Positions 42,459-53,802 of a stretch of DNA of 64,000 bases are shown in pieces. Origin of the DNA: Escallonia rubra. Its lineage: Eukaryota; Streptophyta; Magnoliopsida; Escalloniales; Escalloniaceae. The stretch covers positions 62,001 to 126,000 of the forward strand of contig JAVXUO010002548.1 in assembly GCA_033065855.1 (NCBI GenBank), written 5' to 3'. Both the position numbers and the translations under genes were made by a program. The stretch's first letter is position 1; the number at the start of each line of letters is the position of its first letter. The notes below the pieces were generated by a model that searched no databases, had not been told where the DNA came from, and saw only the letters and a program-made list of their open reading frames with translations.

Positions 42459-43799
42459 GGGCTAATTACACCTATGTCCTTGAGGTTAGGGGGTAATTAT
42501 AGTCAAGGACACAAAATTTCAAAATGTAACATTCCGTGACCAAACGTATTTTAAATGTATCAGTCGTGTCCATCCGTCAGGTTTCCGTCCAAAAATTATA
42601 TTTTTTTTGCTGATGTCATCCATGCATATTTTCTAAATGTCAATACTACCCTTATACCACATATTTACATATACACTGTATAAAAATTAAAAACCCTAAT
42701 TTACAAAATTAGGGTTTTAAACCTAATACCAAATTAGTGTTTCAAAAGTCAATTCTCTCTCTCTCCAAATTAAGGTTGTAATCTTTTTAAATTAGGATCT
42801 CTCTAATAGAAATTAAGTCTTTTTTCCCAAATCAAATTACAGATTTAAATTCTTTTTTTTTCAAATTTGCGTTTTTTTATTGGATTTAATTTGAAACCCT
42901 AACTTTATCTCTCTTTTTAACCATCATCATTTCTGAATTTCAATGGGGCTGTCGCCGCATCACTCCGACCCCATCGTCAGCGCCTCTTTCCTTTTCCCCT
43001 CCACTATGTCGCTGCCCTTCCCTCTTCCCCCTACCCTACCCCCACCATGCCACCCTTAGCCCAGATCGAAATCTACTCCATCGACCACTGTCGTTCTTTT
43101 CTGAAGCCAAACCCCGTCAAGGAAAGCTCGCCAAGGAAAGCTCGCTATAGAATTCTTTCTCTTCGCAGCAGATTCACTTACCTTCATTCGTTTCGCGGGA
43201 GCCGCACAGCACAGTCGCACAACCGCGTCGAACAACCACAAAGGAGAAGAGGGAGAGGCGGCAGCGGCGATCTGGGTGTGTGTGATGGTGCGATAGAGGG
43301 AAGAGGGATGGGGTGCCGGCGTGGTGGGGGAAAGAGGGAGGAGCGGCAGCGCACACCAATTTGAATTACTGGTTTTGCAATTCAAGTGTGTCAAATCATG
43401 CTTATACATTTGAATTACTGGATTTGCAATTAGATTGCATTGCAATCGATCTACAGATTGCTGTGGCAAAGATAAAAGGACGAAATTCAAACCCAAAATC
43501 CAATTTAGAAAATGAAATAACCTATTCCGAAGTAAACCCTAATTTAGAGAGAGAAAATAAAAGTTTAAAACCCTAATTAGGTCCAAAATGAATTTTAATT
43601 TTTAACTTAGGGTTTTGAATCTTTATAATGGCATTTGAAAGAAAATAACACTTAAATTCAGGGGCAATAGAGTCATTTTATTGAAACTGTTAGGGTTTTT
43701 AGGGTTTCGTTTGGTCAACGGACATAAGTGTAATTTGTCCAAACTATTGTCCTTACCTGTAATTACCCCCTAACCTCAAGGATATAGGTGTAATTAGCC
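42459..43799. mobile_element. MULE1, non-autonomous
   Basis: Terminal repeats of about 140 bp, GGGCTAATTACACCTATGTC at left and the inverse ending GGTGTAATTAGCCC at right, shared with MULE2 and MULE3. The left 9-bp flank is GTTTATTTT and the right flank is a similar T-rich string. The interior (42,940-43,370) is GC-rich with frames on both strands, none recognised. It is inserted in the solo LTR. Confidence 0.75.
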
Positions 43800-44126
43800 C
43801 TTTTATTTTTAACTACCCTAATTGTCTACTGTTCATTGTCTTCTCGGCAGCCTCTATTCCAGCATAACATATCCACACCCACTTACACCATTCACACACC
43901 CACGATCTGCTGCACTAAAACCCAGGGGCGGAGCCACGCTTGTACGAGGGGGGGCTAATGTACCCCCTCAGATTCAGATTTTGAAAAAAAAATTATATGT
44001 ATAGTTTTTTTTTCACTCACAATCACATAAACATTTGATGAAGCTCTACTTTCAGTGAGGACGATGGTTTTGGACAGAGAGAAAATGGGAGAAAGATTGG
44101 GAAAAAAAGAGAAACAAGGAGAGAAG

Positions 44127-44147
44127 AGAGAGAGAGAGAGAGAGAGC
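44127..44147. repeat. (GA)n microsatellite
   Basis: About ten GA units next to the captured GST fragment. Confidence 0.8.
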
Positions 44148-44204
44148 TTTTTAGAGGGAGATAGAGGTTCTTGGGGAGCCGAAGCAAGGTAACTACTACC
44201 TATC

Positions 44205-44396
44205 CCCACCAAAGTAAGCCTTCCCTTTGCTACACTTGACAAACAACTCCTCCAATAACGCCAATCCTTCACCCATTTTCTCCATCACAGCTGCCTTTGC
44301 TTCCTCTCCTTGCGCCCTTTTTAGCTCCCCTGTTAATGGATACCACTGCAAGTCTGCAACAATATCAACATACAATTGCATGAGTGTTAACACCAT
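44205..44396 (-). pseudogene. Captured tau-class glutathione S-transferase fragment
   Basis: The frame contains [20 protein letters not shown], then [21 protein letters not shown], matching the C-terminal helical domain of tau GSTs (the [13 protein letters not shown] and KGK-FFGGD blocks). Tau GSTs conjugate glutathione to electrophiles in the cytosol. The N-terminal thioredoxin fold and the rest of the C-terminal domain are absent, so this is a transduplicated fragment inside the hAT element. Confidence 0.7.
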
Positions 44397-45062
44397 ACAT
44401 CTGGTCTACTGTGCCCGAGAAATGAACTGAATGATCTGACTGCAAGTGGAAAGATGGTGCAGCATATCCAAGATATCAAGCTTGGCTTGCGTGCTTGTGT
44501 TGTTATTGCTGTCAATGGAGTCATCTGGGGCAAGGGAGGGGGTACTCTATAGAATGCAAAGCTGTCCTATTTTGTACCTACCCCAAAGGAAGCCACAGTT
44601 TCTTCTCCATTCTTTATTGCTGATTTTTATCATGGAATGCTGGGGGAGCAAATGTCCTTTTTGGCCCTGATTTCCGGTGAAGGTGAATTTACACAGGTGG
44701 CGCTCCACCATTGACGCTAGGCGACAACGTTCTTTAAATCGGTTATGTTGGCAATCATTTCCTACTGTCGAGATTCAAGTAATCTCCCTCTCGTTTTTCT
44801 TTGCTCCTTGTAAATTATCATCTTATTATCACTATTGTACGGAGTAAGATCCATTGTTTCACCCGTCACTTGTGGAGAAAGTTCGCGTAGTATTCTTCTT
44901 AGTTTGAAGTATACGATACATTATTAAATAATTAAAAAATATTAACAAGTTAAGAAAGTGCACTCTATTTTTGTGTGTTATTTTATTTATAATTTTTTTT
45001 TACTGATTGCGATACATGTTTAGCACCCCCTGGGGTAGATTCCTGGCTCTGCCCCTGCAAAA

Positions 45063-45440
45063 ACCCATATATATATATATATATACATAAAAAAACACAC
45101 AATTCTACACCCCAACACACACAGATTCGCACACTTATACACAAATTCCACACACAAACACCCTTAACCCACACACACATACAATGAAACTACATAAAAT
45201 CACACACACACACACACACTCACACACACACAGTCGCACCTTAAAAACGCACACACAAAGCACACTGAAATACGCACACATCCCTCGGGAATTCACTAAA
45301 ACACACAAAACTCTCACCCACCTATGCTGTCAACACTCTCAAACACGTTCACACACATAGACATGAACACTCCATCGCCCGTAACCAAGCCCACAGATTT
45401 CACCCCAAATCCACACTAAACACACACACACACTAAAAGG
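45063..45440. repeat. AC-rich low-complexity stretch
   Basis: Short TA run followed by about 350 bp dominated by ACAC and CACACA, within the LTR. Frames over it are not genes. Confidence 0.8.
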
Positions 45441-46493
45441 AGATGAGGGTATTACCTGAAAATTTCCCCTTAATCTCTCAAATCTTGTTTTCTGCTTTTC
45501 CTTCACCTTCCCTGTTCTGTTTTATTTTCTGTTCTCTGTTTTCTTCTTGTTCTATTTTGGCTTTCTCTTCTTCTTTTTCTTTTTTTTTCTTTTCACCCGA
45601 GATGCATTTATCTTCAATCCAATATTTTACTATTTAATTAGCTTAGTCATTGTAAGCTAGTAGGATGTGGCAAGCTCAAAGAAAATGGCTTCTGAACTTT
45701 TTTTATAAAATTGCACAAATGACCCCCAAATTTTCATAATTGCAAAATAAACCCTAAATTTTATGTAGGGCTAATTACACCTATGTCCCTGAGATTATGG
45801 GATAATTACAGTCAAGGACACAAAGTTTCAAAATGTAACATTCCGTGACCAAAAGTGTTTCAAATGTATCACCCGTGTCCATCCGTCAGGGTTCCGTAAA
45901 AAAAGTGTACTTTTTTTATGATGTCATCAATACGTATTTTGAAAATCCCAACTTTACCCTTATACTGTATATAAACAGTATAAGGCAAAAAAATTCTCAC
46001 GTGCCAAGCATTTCCCGCTTCCAATTTCAAACTGTACTTGTTAACTCAAGTGGGTATTAAACAAATAGACAGAAAGGTGAAATTTGGACATTCTGTGCGA
46101 TTGCAAAAGAAGAACAATGAACCCTATGAACGACTGAGGTAAATTTGCTTGAAGGACTAAGCACGAAGGTGGACAGCTTGGATTCGGTGTGATTGCAAAG
46201 TAGGATATTCAAAAGCCGCAGCAGATTAAAGGTAAACTGAGCTAACCTTGGGTTACGAAATTAGGGTTTATCAAATTTAGGGCAAAATTTGGGTTTACTT
46301 CGAAATTAGGGTTGTCAACCAAAATTTAGGCTTTGCTGTTTTCGTTAATCCCCAAACATCTACTGTTATATATGCATCTATATCTACTGGTATATATGCA
46401 CACCAGATGTTTGTTAAAAGTCCCCAGTGTGTTTTTCAGATTTTTCATGTTTGTTACCTTAGCACTTATATCCTTTTCATTTGCAGATTGTTC

Positions 46494-46889
46494 ATGTCAA
46501 TGTCCAGGTCTTCTTCAAGCATTGGACGTAAGTGGTCGAATCAACCATGTGACCTGAACTATGAGGACAAAAATTGCAATTGTGGACACAAGGCTTTGAT
46601 TAGGGTTTCATGGTCCAATAATAACAAACATAAGCTGTACTACACATGTCCATTCGGAGAGTGCAACATGTTTGCATGGTGCAATCCTACCAATCTTGGC
46701 CTTCTTGCACTCCAGCTTGGCACCCAGAATGTACCTGAAGACATGGGTCAGTTTGGTGGTTCAATGGAGCATGATAGGCCACTTGTTATGAGGGTTGACA
46801 GCTTGGAAGAGATCATGAAACTGTTGAAAATGGCTTTGATAGGCTGCTTCTTGATGTGTTTATTGGCCATTGCCATTGGAGTGAAGTAG
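46494..46889 (+). CDS. Small GRF-type zinc-finger protein with C-terminal membrane segment
   Basis: 131 residues, intact. The start at 46,494 (MSMSRSSSSIGRKW) follows an acceptor-like TTGCAG; a longer frame upstream looks like intron. Residues 28-63 form a GRF-type finger: CNCG, then LYYTC, then GEC and FAWC (Cys 28, 30, 52, 57). GRF fingers bind single-stranded nucleic acid in proteins such as APE2 and topoisomerase III. Residues about 109-130 (LLKMALIGCFLMCLLAIAIG) form a likely membrane helix after a short amphipathic DSLEEIMK stretch. It lies inside MULE2, tail-to-tail with the transposase and about 600 bp from its end. MULE4 has a similar gene in the same place. Function unknown; an accessory role like mudrB is an inference. 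Confidence 0.75.
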   Translation: MSMSRSSSSIGRKWSNQPCDLNYEDKNCNCGHKALIRVSWSNNNKHKLYYTCPFGECNMFAWCNPTNLGLLALQLGTQNVPEDMGQFGGSMEHDRPLVMRVDSLEEIMKLLKMALIGCFLMCLLAIAIGVK

Positions 46890-47488
46890 TAGAGTTTGGG
46901 CAGTTTAGGGCTGTAGTATTTGATGACTATTATGTAATGGTTGTTCTTGTTTCTTTAGTGAAATAATTTGTGTATGTCGAACCTTTTATTTAGTGAAGTA
47001 ACTTGTTGTTTGCAACAAATGTGCACAGAAGTATTTACAGTAGATATTGTATGGTGATTATTGCAAAGATGTCCAAACTTCAACATCTTTGTAACAGTTA
47101 TGTCCAAATATCAATTCAGTCGTGTAACATTTATGTCCAAACTGAAAATAACATGTATCATCAATATCCAAAACTTACCAAACCTGTAACAGTTAACTCC
47201 AAAATGACACAACTCATTCTCATTGTCATACCCAAACCAACATTGCAACAACAATGCAACTCATAGCACATGACTGTCAAGTCCAAAACACATCTTTCAT
47301 CCAATATAAAATAACATCCCTAAATTCATCTTGGCATCTTTCAACAACAATGCAAATGTAATTAACATCCATAAGCACAATTAGCATCCCTAAGCAATTA
47401 CAGTCATTACAGTCATGTCCAAAAAAACTGCTAATTACAAAAGTTTACACCTTAAGCACATTACAAAAGTCACATTTAAACTGAAACC

Positions 47489-50437
47489 CTAAGGTCTGGA
47501 ACTTGAAGGAGCAGCAGCTTGGGAGCTTGAAGGAGCAGCAGCTTGGGAGCTTGAGGGAGCAGCAGCAGAACTGGTGGCCTGTTGTGTATGATGTAAAAAA
47601 ACCATTAGAAAGAAGTAGTTAAAAAAAATACAGAGACTACTGGTAGGTGTTAGAGTCATACCCTTGCCCTTACAGGAGCTCTTTGGCATGTCCTTCTGTT
47701 ATGTCCAAGCTCCTTGCACAGTGAACACCTAAGTGTGCTTGACCTAGTTTGGCTTGGTGTTGGTTCATCTGCTTACCTTTTTCTATTTTTCCTAGGCCTG
47801 CCTGGGAGCCTTCTCAGAGGTGGGGGTAAAACTGTTGGATGAGTTACTTCCATATCAGGCCACAAACTTCATGTCTGGTACATGATGAATCATACCTTCA
47901 TAGGCCTTCAAAAATTTGTCCTTGTGGAAGCAAGGATCACAGAAGTCTTCAAGCATACCCCTTCTATAAGATATGCATGCAACAACATGCCTACAAGGAA
48001 TCCCACTCACATCCCATGCCTTACATTCACAACTCATCCTCTCAAGATTAACAATGTAGTTGATGCAAAACTCAGTTACTTGAAATTCATTGTCATCAGC
48101 TACTAGAAGTGTACATTTTCTACCTGCCTCTCTATTCTTGTTCAGCTTTGCCAAAATCCTTGGGGGTACAACAGTGTCCCAAGTTGATACTAATTGCAAC
48201 CTCATGTGAAACCTGCCCATCAGTTTACTCCTTAGCTGTTCCACCAAGCTCAACACAGGCAAATACCTCAAGTCCCCTAACCAACTGTTGAAGCTCTCAG
48301 TGATGTTATTTGTGATACTATCACACCTTGCCATTGGATCAAATCCAAACCTTGTCCATGATGACAATGGCAGGTTAGTAAGCCAATCATAAGCTGCCCT
48401 ACTTTGGTCCTTTATTTTTTCCATTGCATACTTAAATGTTTTTGCATTATAAGCCCTAGCAGCCATCCAAAAGCTATTTTTCAACAACAAACCAGGATGC
48501 TTAGCCTTGAAATTTGCATATACATGCATGCAACAGTGCCTATTGTAGACATTGGGGAAGATATGGTTGATTGCCTCCCCTAACCCCTTCTGCCTATCAG
48601 TCATAAATGTCCAAGGCTACTCATCCATGCCCTCTCCAATTTGGTTCTTCAGATGGCCAAAGAAAAACTCCCAACTGTCCTTGTTCTCACTCTCAACAAT
48701 GCCAAATGCTATAGGAAACAAGCCATTGTTCCCATAAATGGAAATGGTAGCCAACAGTACACCCCCATATGTTCCTTTTAGATGGCATCCATCAAATCAT
48801 ATCCATGGCCTACACCCCTTTAGGAATCCATCAATCATGGCAGGAAAGGTGATAAACATCCTTTTGAATGAAGGTGGAACTGTGAGGTCAGGCCTAGTTT
48901 ATTCTAATTCCAACACTGCTTCAGGGTTTGTTCTCTTAACCATCTCCTTATACATTGGAAGCTTAGCATATGACTCAGCATGTCCTCAATCTATCTCATC
49001 TAACGCCTTTTTCTTGGCCCTATATAACTGCATTCTACTAGGTTGCACCCCATACTTCTGCATTTCTGCCATCATACCAGCAATTTTAATATTTGGATTT
49101 GATCTAATGAGATCTATGAGCTTGTTAGCAATCCAAGGTGATGTAGCTTCTGGGATTCTGCCTTCTCTAACACAAGTGTGGGCTGGTCCAATAGACTTAA
49201 TATTGAATGTTGTTTTATCAGGGCATACAGATGCATGAATTTTCCAAGGGCAGCTATCTCTTGCACAATGCCCACTAACTCTTACAAAATCACTCTTATC
49301 TCTGACCAACTTAAACCCCTCTTGTATCACATAGTCCTTCAATGCACTTCTAAATGAATGTACATCCTCAAATAGCAGGCCTACCTCAAATAAAATAGGC
49401 CCAACAGTTGGCTTTTCAAAGACCTTTCCTCTTAATTTTTCAGTTTTATCCTTCCCAACATCAACACTAGAGTCACTGTCATGTTGTGGTTCACAGTCAT
49501 CACTCCCTTCATAGTCAGGCATATCATCCCCATGCATCCCTACCCCATCATCACTACTTGAATCTAGATCATCATTTTCCCTTAGGCTAACATCCTCATC
49601 CTCACTATCCTCACCACTGTCCTCACTATTTCATCACTCTCCTCCTCACTGTTCACCACTGCCCTCACTGTTTCATTTACATCCTCACCACTGCCCTCCA
49701 TGTCTCTTGCCTCATCACTATCCTCCTCCTCACTGCTCACCATTTCTCTTGTTTCACTTTCATCCTCATTACTGCCCTCACTGTCACTTGCTTCATCACT
49801 ATCCTCCTCACTTGCTTCCCCTTTATTAACTGTTTCAATTATATCCTCATCTCTGTTATCTATTTCAGTTGTATCCTTATCTATGTTATATGTTTCAGTT
49901 GTATCCTTATCTCTTCTGCTAGATGTATCAGTTGTATCCTTATCTCTGTTATCTGTTTTAGTTATATCCTCCTCCATGTGTTCACTGTTAGCTATTTCAG
50001 TTACACCTCCTCCCTGGTCTCCATGTTCCATGTTTCCACCCTATCATCATTACTGTTCACCCTGGGCAAAATAACTACATCATCTTATGTTTCCTCAGAC
50101 TCTTCTTCAGTAGCAGCCCCAATTTGTAGGGTCTCATATACCATTTCTGGTACTGCCTCCACATCAGACACATAAACATCTATCACTTTCACTCTCTTGT
50201 TTAACCTAAACATTTCCATCAAACTCCTATCATGTACAATGTCAATACACATCTCAGACCAACCAAAGCACTCATGGCAAACATTACACTAACATTACTC
50301 AAAACATCCCGAAGTCCCAGACTACATATGTCCTCTAGTAGCTCTATGTAACTGTACCTATCTGGATCAACATTGGGTATAGTGAACTCAAACTTGTTAT
50401 CATAATGCACCCTAAGATCATGGCTAAGAGAAGCCAT
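47489..50437 (-). pseudogene. MULE2 MuDR-type transposase, disrupted
   Basis: From the ATG at 50,437: a PB1-like N-terminal domain (RVHYDNKFEFTIPNVDPD), an acidic repeat zone (DKDTTE-like, about 49,600-50,000), the MuDR DNA-binding domain (FEDVHSFRSALKDYVIQEGF, about 49,150-49,420), the DDE core with FDGCHLKG (48,775-48,796) and MTDRQKGL (48,583-48,606), an intact SWIM finger CECKAWDVSGIPCRH (47,985-48,035), a CSLCKELGHNRRTC knuckle near 47,700, and an Ala/Ser tail (SSSQAAAP repeats) in a last exon ending at 47,489. In-frame stops lie at 48,986-48,988, 48,899-48,901, 48,797-48,799 and 48,617-48,619; frame changes occur in the N-terminal part and after the SWIM domain. Confidence 0.85.
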
Positions 50438-51607
50438 AACTGAACCTGGTATAAGATCAAAAAAAGAAAAAACTCCTACATTTAAATACATATGTAAAGG
50501 CTATAGATTAACATGTAAGGGCAAAAGACTGCATAAACAACAATACACAACATCATTTGTCACTAATTAAAGTTTTTAAAGAAAACCCCCAATTTTTCAT
50601 TCCCGCAAGATACTATACCTAAACAGATACAACAAATACATGACGAGCAACTAACCTACATAACATACAACCCACTACATTTTCAATTAAAGATATATCT
50701 CAAGAAAAAAAAAACCCTAGACACTTTACATTTGCATGCTATCACAGACATACATTTAAATCGACACAGAAAACTATAAACCCTAAAATTCGAACTGAGT
50801 AGTGGAATATCATAACATGCAATCATCTACGATGTGTTGATCTACGAGAAAATGAGTGAAAAACCAACATTTTACAGGAAAGAAACCCAAACACAGTGTA
50901 TTAACATTTTAAGAAAAGGATCGACACTGGGTTGTAAATGGGTTCGTGAATGCTAACATGTTTCTTGCGCAGCCTTCTCACGTCAACCACGACCTCAATC
51001 TTCCACGAACTAGCGATTTTTAGGGTTTTTTTTGGTGATGAAGCAAGATGAACAGACGGGTAGTGAAGAGAGAGAGAGAGAGGAGAGAGAAAAGGGATAA
51101 TAAAGAACTGTCGCACGATTGTGGACTTTCCCGCTTTCTGCCTCCCAGGGGCAAATCAGGATTTCAACTTTTAGTTAGGGGCAAATAGGTTTTTTTGTCA
51201 AAACCGTTAAGTATTTTTGTATTCCGTTTGTCAATGGATATAAGTGTTACATTTTGAAACTTTGTGTCCTCGCGTGTAATTACCTCCAAGCCTCAGGGGC
51301 ATAGGTGTAATTAGCCCTTTTATGTAATTACATGTAATCCCCAATTAAAATTAGTGTAATCATGACTAATTTAATTAGACATCACTAAAATATACACTAC
51401 CACTTATTTTATTATTTTTCATCACTAAGAACATTAATTTACAAAAATGCTCCCCAAAGTTTCAAAAATTACATTTTTGCCCCGAAATATTTTTAAACTC
51501 CAATACGTCAGTAATACCGGAGCATTACCCAAAATTACCAAACGTATATTTTTTGGAGTACCGATGCTTATTTAACCTGCTCCCAAAGTTCAGGATATTA
51601 CAGATAT

Positions 51608-52340
51608 CAAATCTTAATTTTTTAAAATTAGGGCTTTGAAACCCTAATTTGGAAATTAGGCTTTTGAAACCCTGAAATTATGAGGATTTCAAACCCTGAT
51701 TTAAAAATTAGGGTTTCAAAACCCTAATTTTCATGTTAGGGTTTTGATACTTAATTTGGCCAGTGAAGAATCGCGATTGGAGTGGAGGCTCAGCCGGCGC
51801 GATTGGTGAGAATCGCGATGGTTGATTCAATTGTTTTATGCCAAAGGAAGCCTTTACCCCCGAGAGATCCGGACAAACACTTCGATTCTATCCGTAAATC
51901 GAGGTGATAGCGTCGGAGATGGAGTTGCTGTCGACGTGACGACAAGCAGCGCCGCTTGCCGAGAGTCATTACTAGGCTTATAGGACTTGAACATCTGCCG
52001 TAGCATTCAAGTCCTCACGAGCCAATTAAGAAGGCCGAGCTTCGAAGATCCGCTTCAGAGTCTAGGGTTTCAAGAGACTTGTTTCAGTCTCGGTTCTTCG
52101 ACGACGATAGTTTTCAGGTAAAACAACCGAGTAACGGAACCAACATTACTAGTAATGTAATAAGAGAGAATGTCAATAGCACCGCATCCAATGCTAGACT
52201 GGCAAATCCAATAGAATATTTCTACAGAAATGCCAAGTATGTACCGCCGAAGGCTTCTAACAGATACGGCGGTGGTGCATCGCCGCCGTGGAGGTCACAC
52301 CAACACAGGAATAGAAGATGATGGTGAGGCAGTGAAGAAG
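51608..52340 (+). pseudogene. Captured TRM/LONGIFOLIA-type gene fragment in MULE3
   Basis: The plus strand encodes TRLIGLEHLP, then HEPIKKAELRRSASESRVS and RDLFQSRFFDDDSFQVKQ. The RL(M/I)GLE..P box and the ELRRSASESR block recall plant TRM proteins (TON1-recruiting, DUF4378 family), which act at cortical microtubules. Stops and frame changes interrupt the part before it (51,820-52,000). It ends near 52,320, where the MULE3 terminal region begins. Assigned from memory of the motifs only. Confidence 0.5.
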
Positions 52341-52800
52341 AGCCAATAAGGTTCCACAAAGTTTGATTTTCTGTTTTAGATGAAGTAATGGCATTGGAAA
52401 AAAAATAAGGTTGCAACTTAATGGCAATAAAGTCTTTTCATTAAAACCGTTAGGGTTTTTAAGATTCATTTGGTCAACGGATATAAGTGTAATTTGTCCA
52501 AACTATTGTCCTTACTTGTAATTATACTCTAACCTCGAGGACATAAGTGTAATTAGCCTGCAATTCATGTGCGGTCAAGTAAAAAACATGGTAGATCCTC
52601 TTAGTAAGGGAATTTGTAGAGAGTTAGTAAGAATGACATCCCATGAATGTGGCTGAAACCTTTGTATGAGGTCAACAAAGTGGTAACCCGACCTTACTCT
52701 TTTCCTACACAGTATTGAGGTTTAATCGGTAAAAACAAGTTATTGGATGATTGTTTAACATTTGCGTGACGACGCACAATCAAAAGATTTGAAAGACGTT

Positions 52801-53802
52801 TATACAATTGAAACAGGCCCATAATCCAAACTATAGCAGACTAAATTTACCAGGCTCTTACCTGGGTTAAGTCCAACGAGAATAAACCAACTAGATAGGA
52901 CTAGAATAAATAAATAGGAAATAAAGCCCATAGGATAGCGTAAGTAGACCGAACTAGACTGCATTGGAATAAAATCAAAAGGAGATGAAGCCTCTAATAA
53001 CAGGGTAACTACGTTGGATTGGAATTGAAATCAATAAAAATACACCAACTCCACTTGTTTTGAACGTGACTCTGGGGTGTTGGACCAAAACAAAAGGACA
53101 CAACAAGGCCTATAAAAATAGACTAATTGAACTGGACATCAATTCCTCTTTCACATACTATAATAGCAAAGTGACTGGACATTAATATAAAAGAAAGCCT
53201 AACATACGAGGTGTTTACTATTTGAACCTGTGAGTCCATTCCAGTGTTATCCGTTATACTAAAGCAGGTTATGTGCGAACTCTTACTAAAGTTCAAGTCC
53301 AAAGCAAATTACCAAGACATAGAAGTGGTTTCGCTTTTCATGAAAATTACAGATTTGTTTTCAAGATTGTCTTCTAAACTACACACGCACATAGCCACAA
53401 AGGTGTTAAGCGAGATAACATTTCTCTCAAAAGAAATTTGACGTTATTGCGTGTAAGGTACTACTTGTGGCGTAACAAAAGTACATGGTTTAATACCCGA
53501 GGCTATCTGTGAGTCTATGTAACTTTGTATTACCTATACTAATTGAAGGTTTAATCAATAGACACCTTCTTGTACGTACGCTAAGGTTGGAACATGTTCT
53601 AGCTAAGTTATTTTTCACAGTGAACTATTTTTATTATCATACTGTATTTACCCAAAAGCACACATCGCACAACATGGGCGAATAGGCAAAGTTTAGCGCT
53701 TTAGCTTGTTAGCCATGTGAAAGTTAAAGATGTGTTTGGCCACTTACCATCAATTTTCTCCACATACATATTATATTCATATTTTAAATTAACAACTACT
53801 TA
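52801..53802. other. No gene seen
   Basis: AT-rich sequence after the copia fossil, possibly its 3' LTR. No coding region recognised. Confidence 0.4.

Larger units (their letters stand above)
43923..45057. mobile_element. hAT-type element carrying a captured GST fragment
   Basis: Terminal repeats CAGGGGCGGAGCCA (left) and CAGGGGCAGAGCCA (reversed right) are typical of plant hAT elements. The 8-bp flanks CTAAAACC and CAAAAACC match at seven positions. There is no transposase. The interior carries minus-strand glutathione S-transferase-like sequence. It is inserted in the solo LTR between MULE1 and MULE2. Confidence 0.7.
45768..51317 (-). mobile_element. MULE2, full-length formerly autonomous element
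   Basis: 5,550 bp. Terminal repeats of about 100-140 bp start GGGCTAATTACACCTATGTC and end in the inverse. A perfect 9-bp duplication TTTTATGTA lies at 45,759-45,767 and 51,318-51,326. It contains a MuDR-type transposase (minus) and a convergent GRF-finger gene (plus). It shares terminal repeats with MULE1 and MULE3, so it or a sister copy could have moved them. The perfect duplication makes it the youngest of the three. Confidence 0.9.
39982..51602 (-). mobile_element. Solo LTR, gypsy (chromovirus-like), with three later insertions
   Basis: Starts TGTAACGCCCTCAG and ends GATATTACA; a perfect 5-bp duplication GATAT lies at 39,977-39,981 and 51,603-51,607. Read on the minus strand it has the TGTAATA...GGGCGTTACA edges also seen in the LTR at 57,205. 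Subtracting MULE1, the hAT element and MULE2 leaves about 3.6 kb with no coding region, so a solo LTR is the best reading. It is intact at both ends. Confidence 0.75.
39752..52558. mobile_element. MULE3, non-autonomous, hosts the solo LTR
   Basis: Terminal repeats start GGGCTAATTACACTTATGTC (39,752) and end GACATAAGTGTAATTAGCC (52,558); they are the same family as MULE1 and MULE2. The flanking 9-bp sequences TACAATTTA and TGCAATTCA match at seven positions, so it is the oldest of the three. Without the LTR it would be about 1.2 kb. The part right of the LTR carries a captured gene fragment. Confidence 0.75.
38500..52800 (+). mobile_element. Ty1/copia fossil split by a 12.8-kb nested insertion
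   Basis: Plus-strand copia remnants: reverse transcriptase-like sequence (about 38,760-39,070, with a MKDLGEVHYF segment), and RNase H-like sequence (about 39,440-39,745). Sequence typical of the end of copia RNase H reappears at 52,560-52,660, beyond MULE3. Upstream domains and terminal repeats were not identified. It is old and broken, and it is the oldest layer of the nest because every other element lies inside it. Confidence 0.7.

Noticed and set aside
49700-50074. Ser/Leu-rich plus-strand frame
   Set aside because: Antisense shadow of the acidic repeat zone of the MULE2 transposase.
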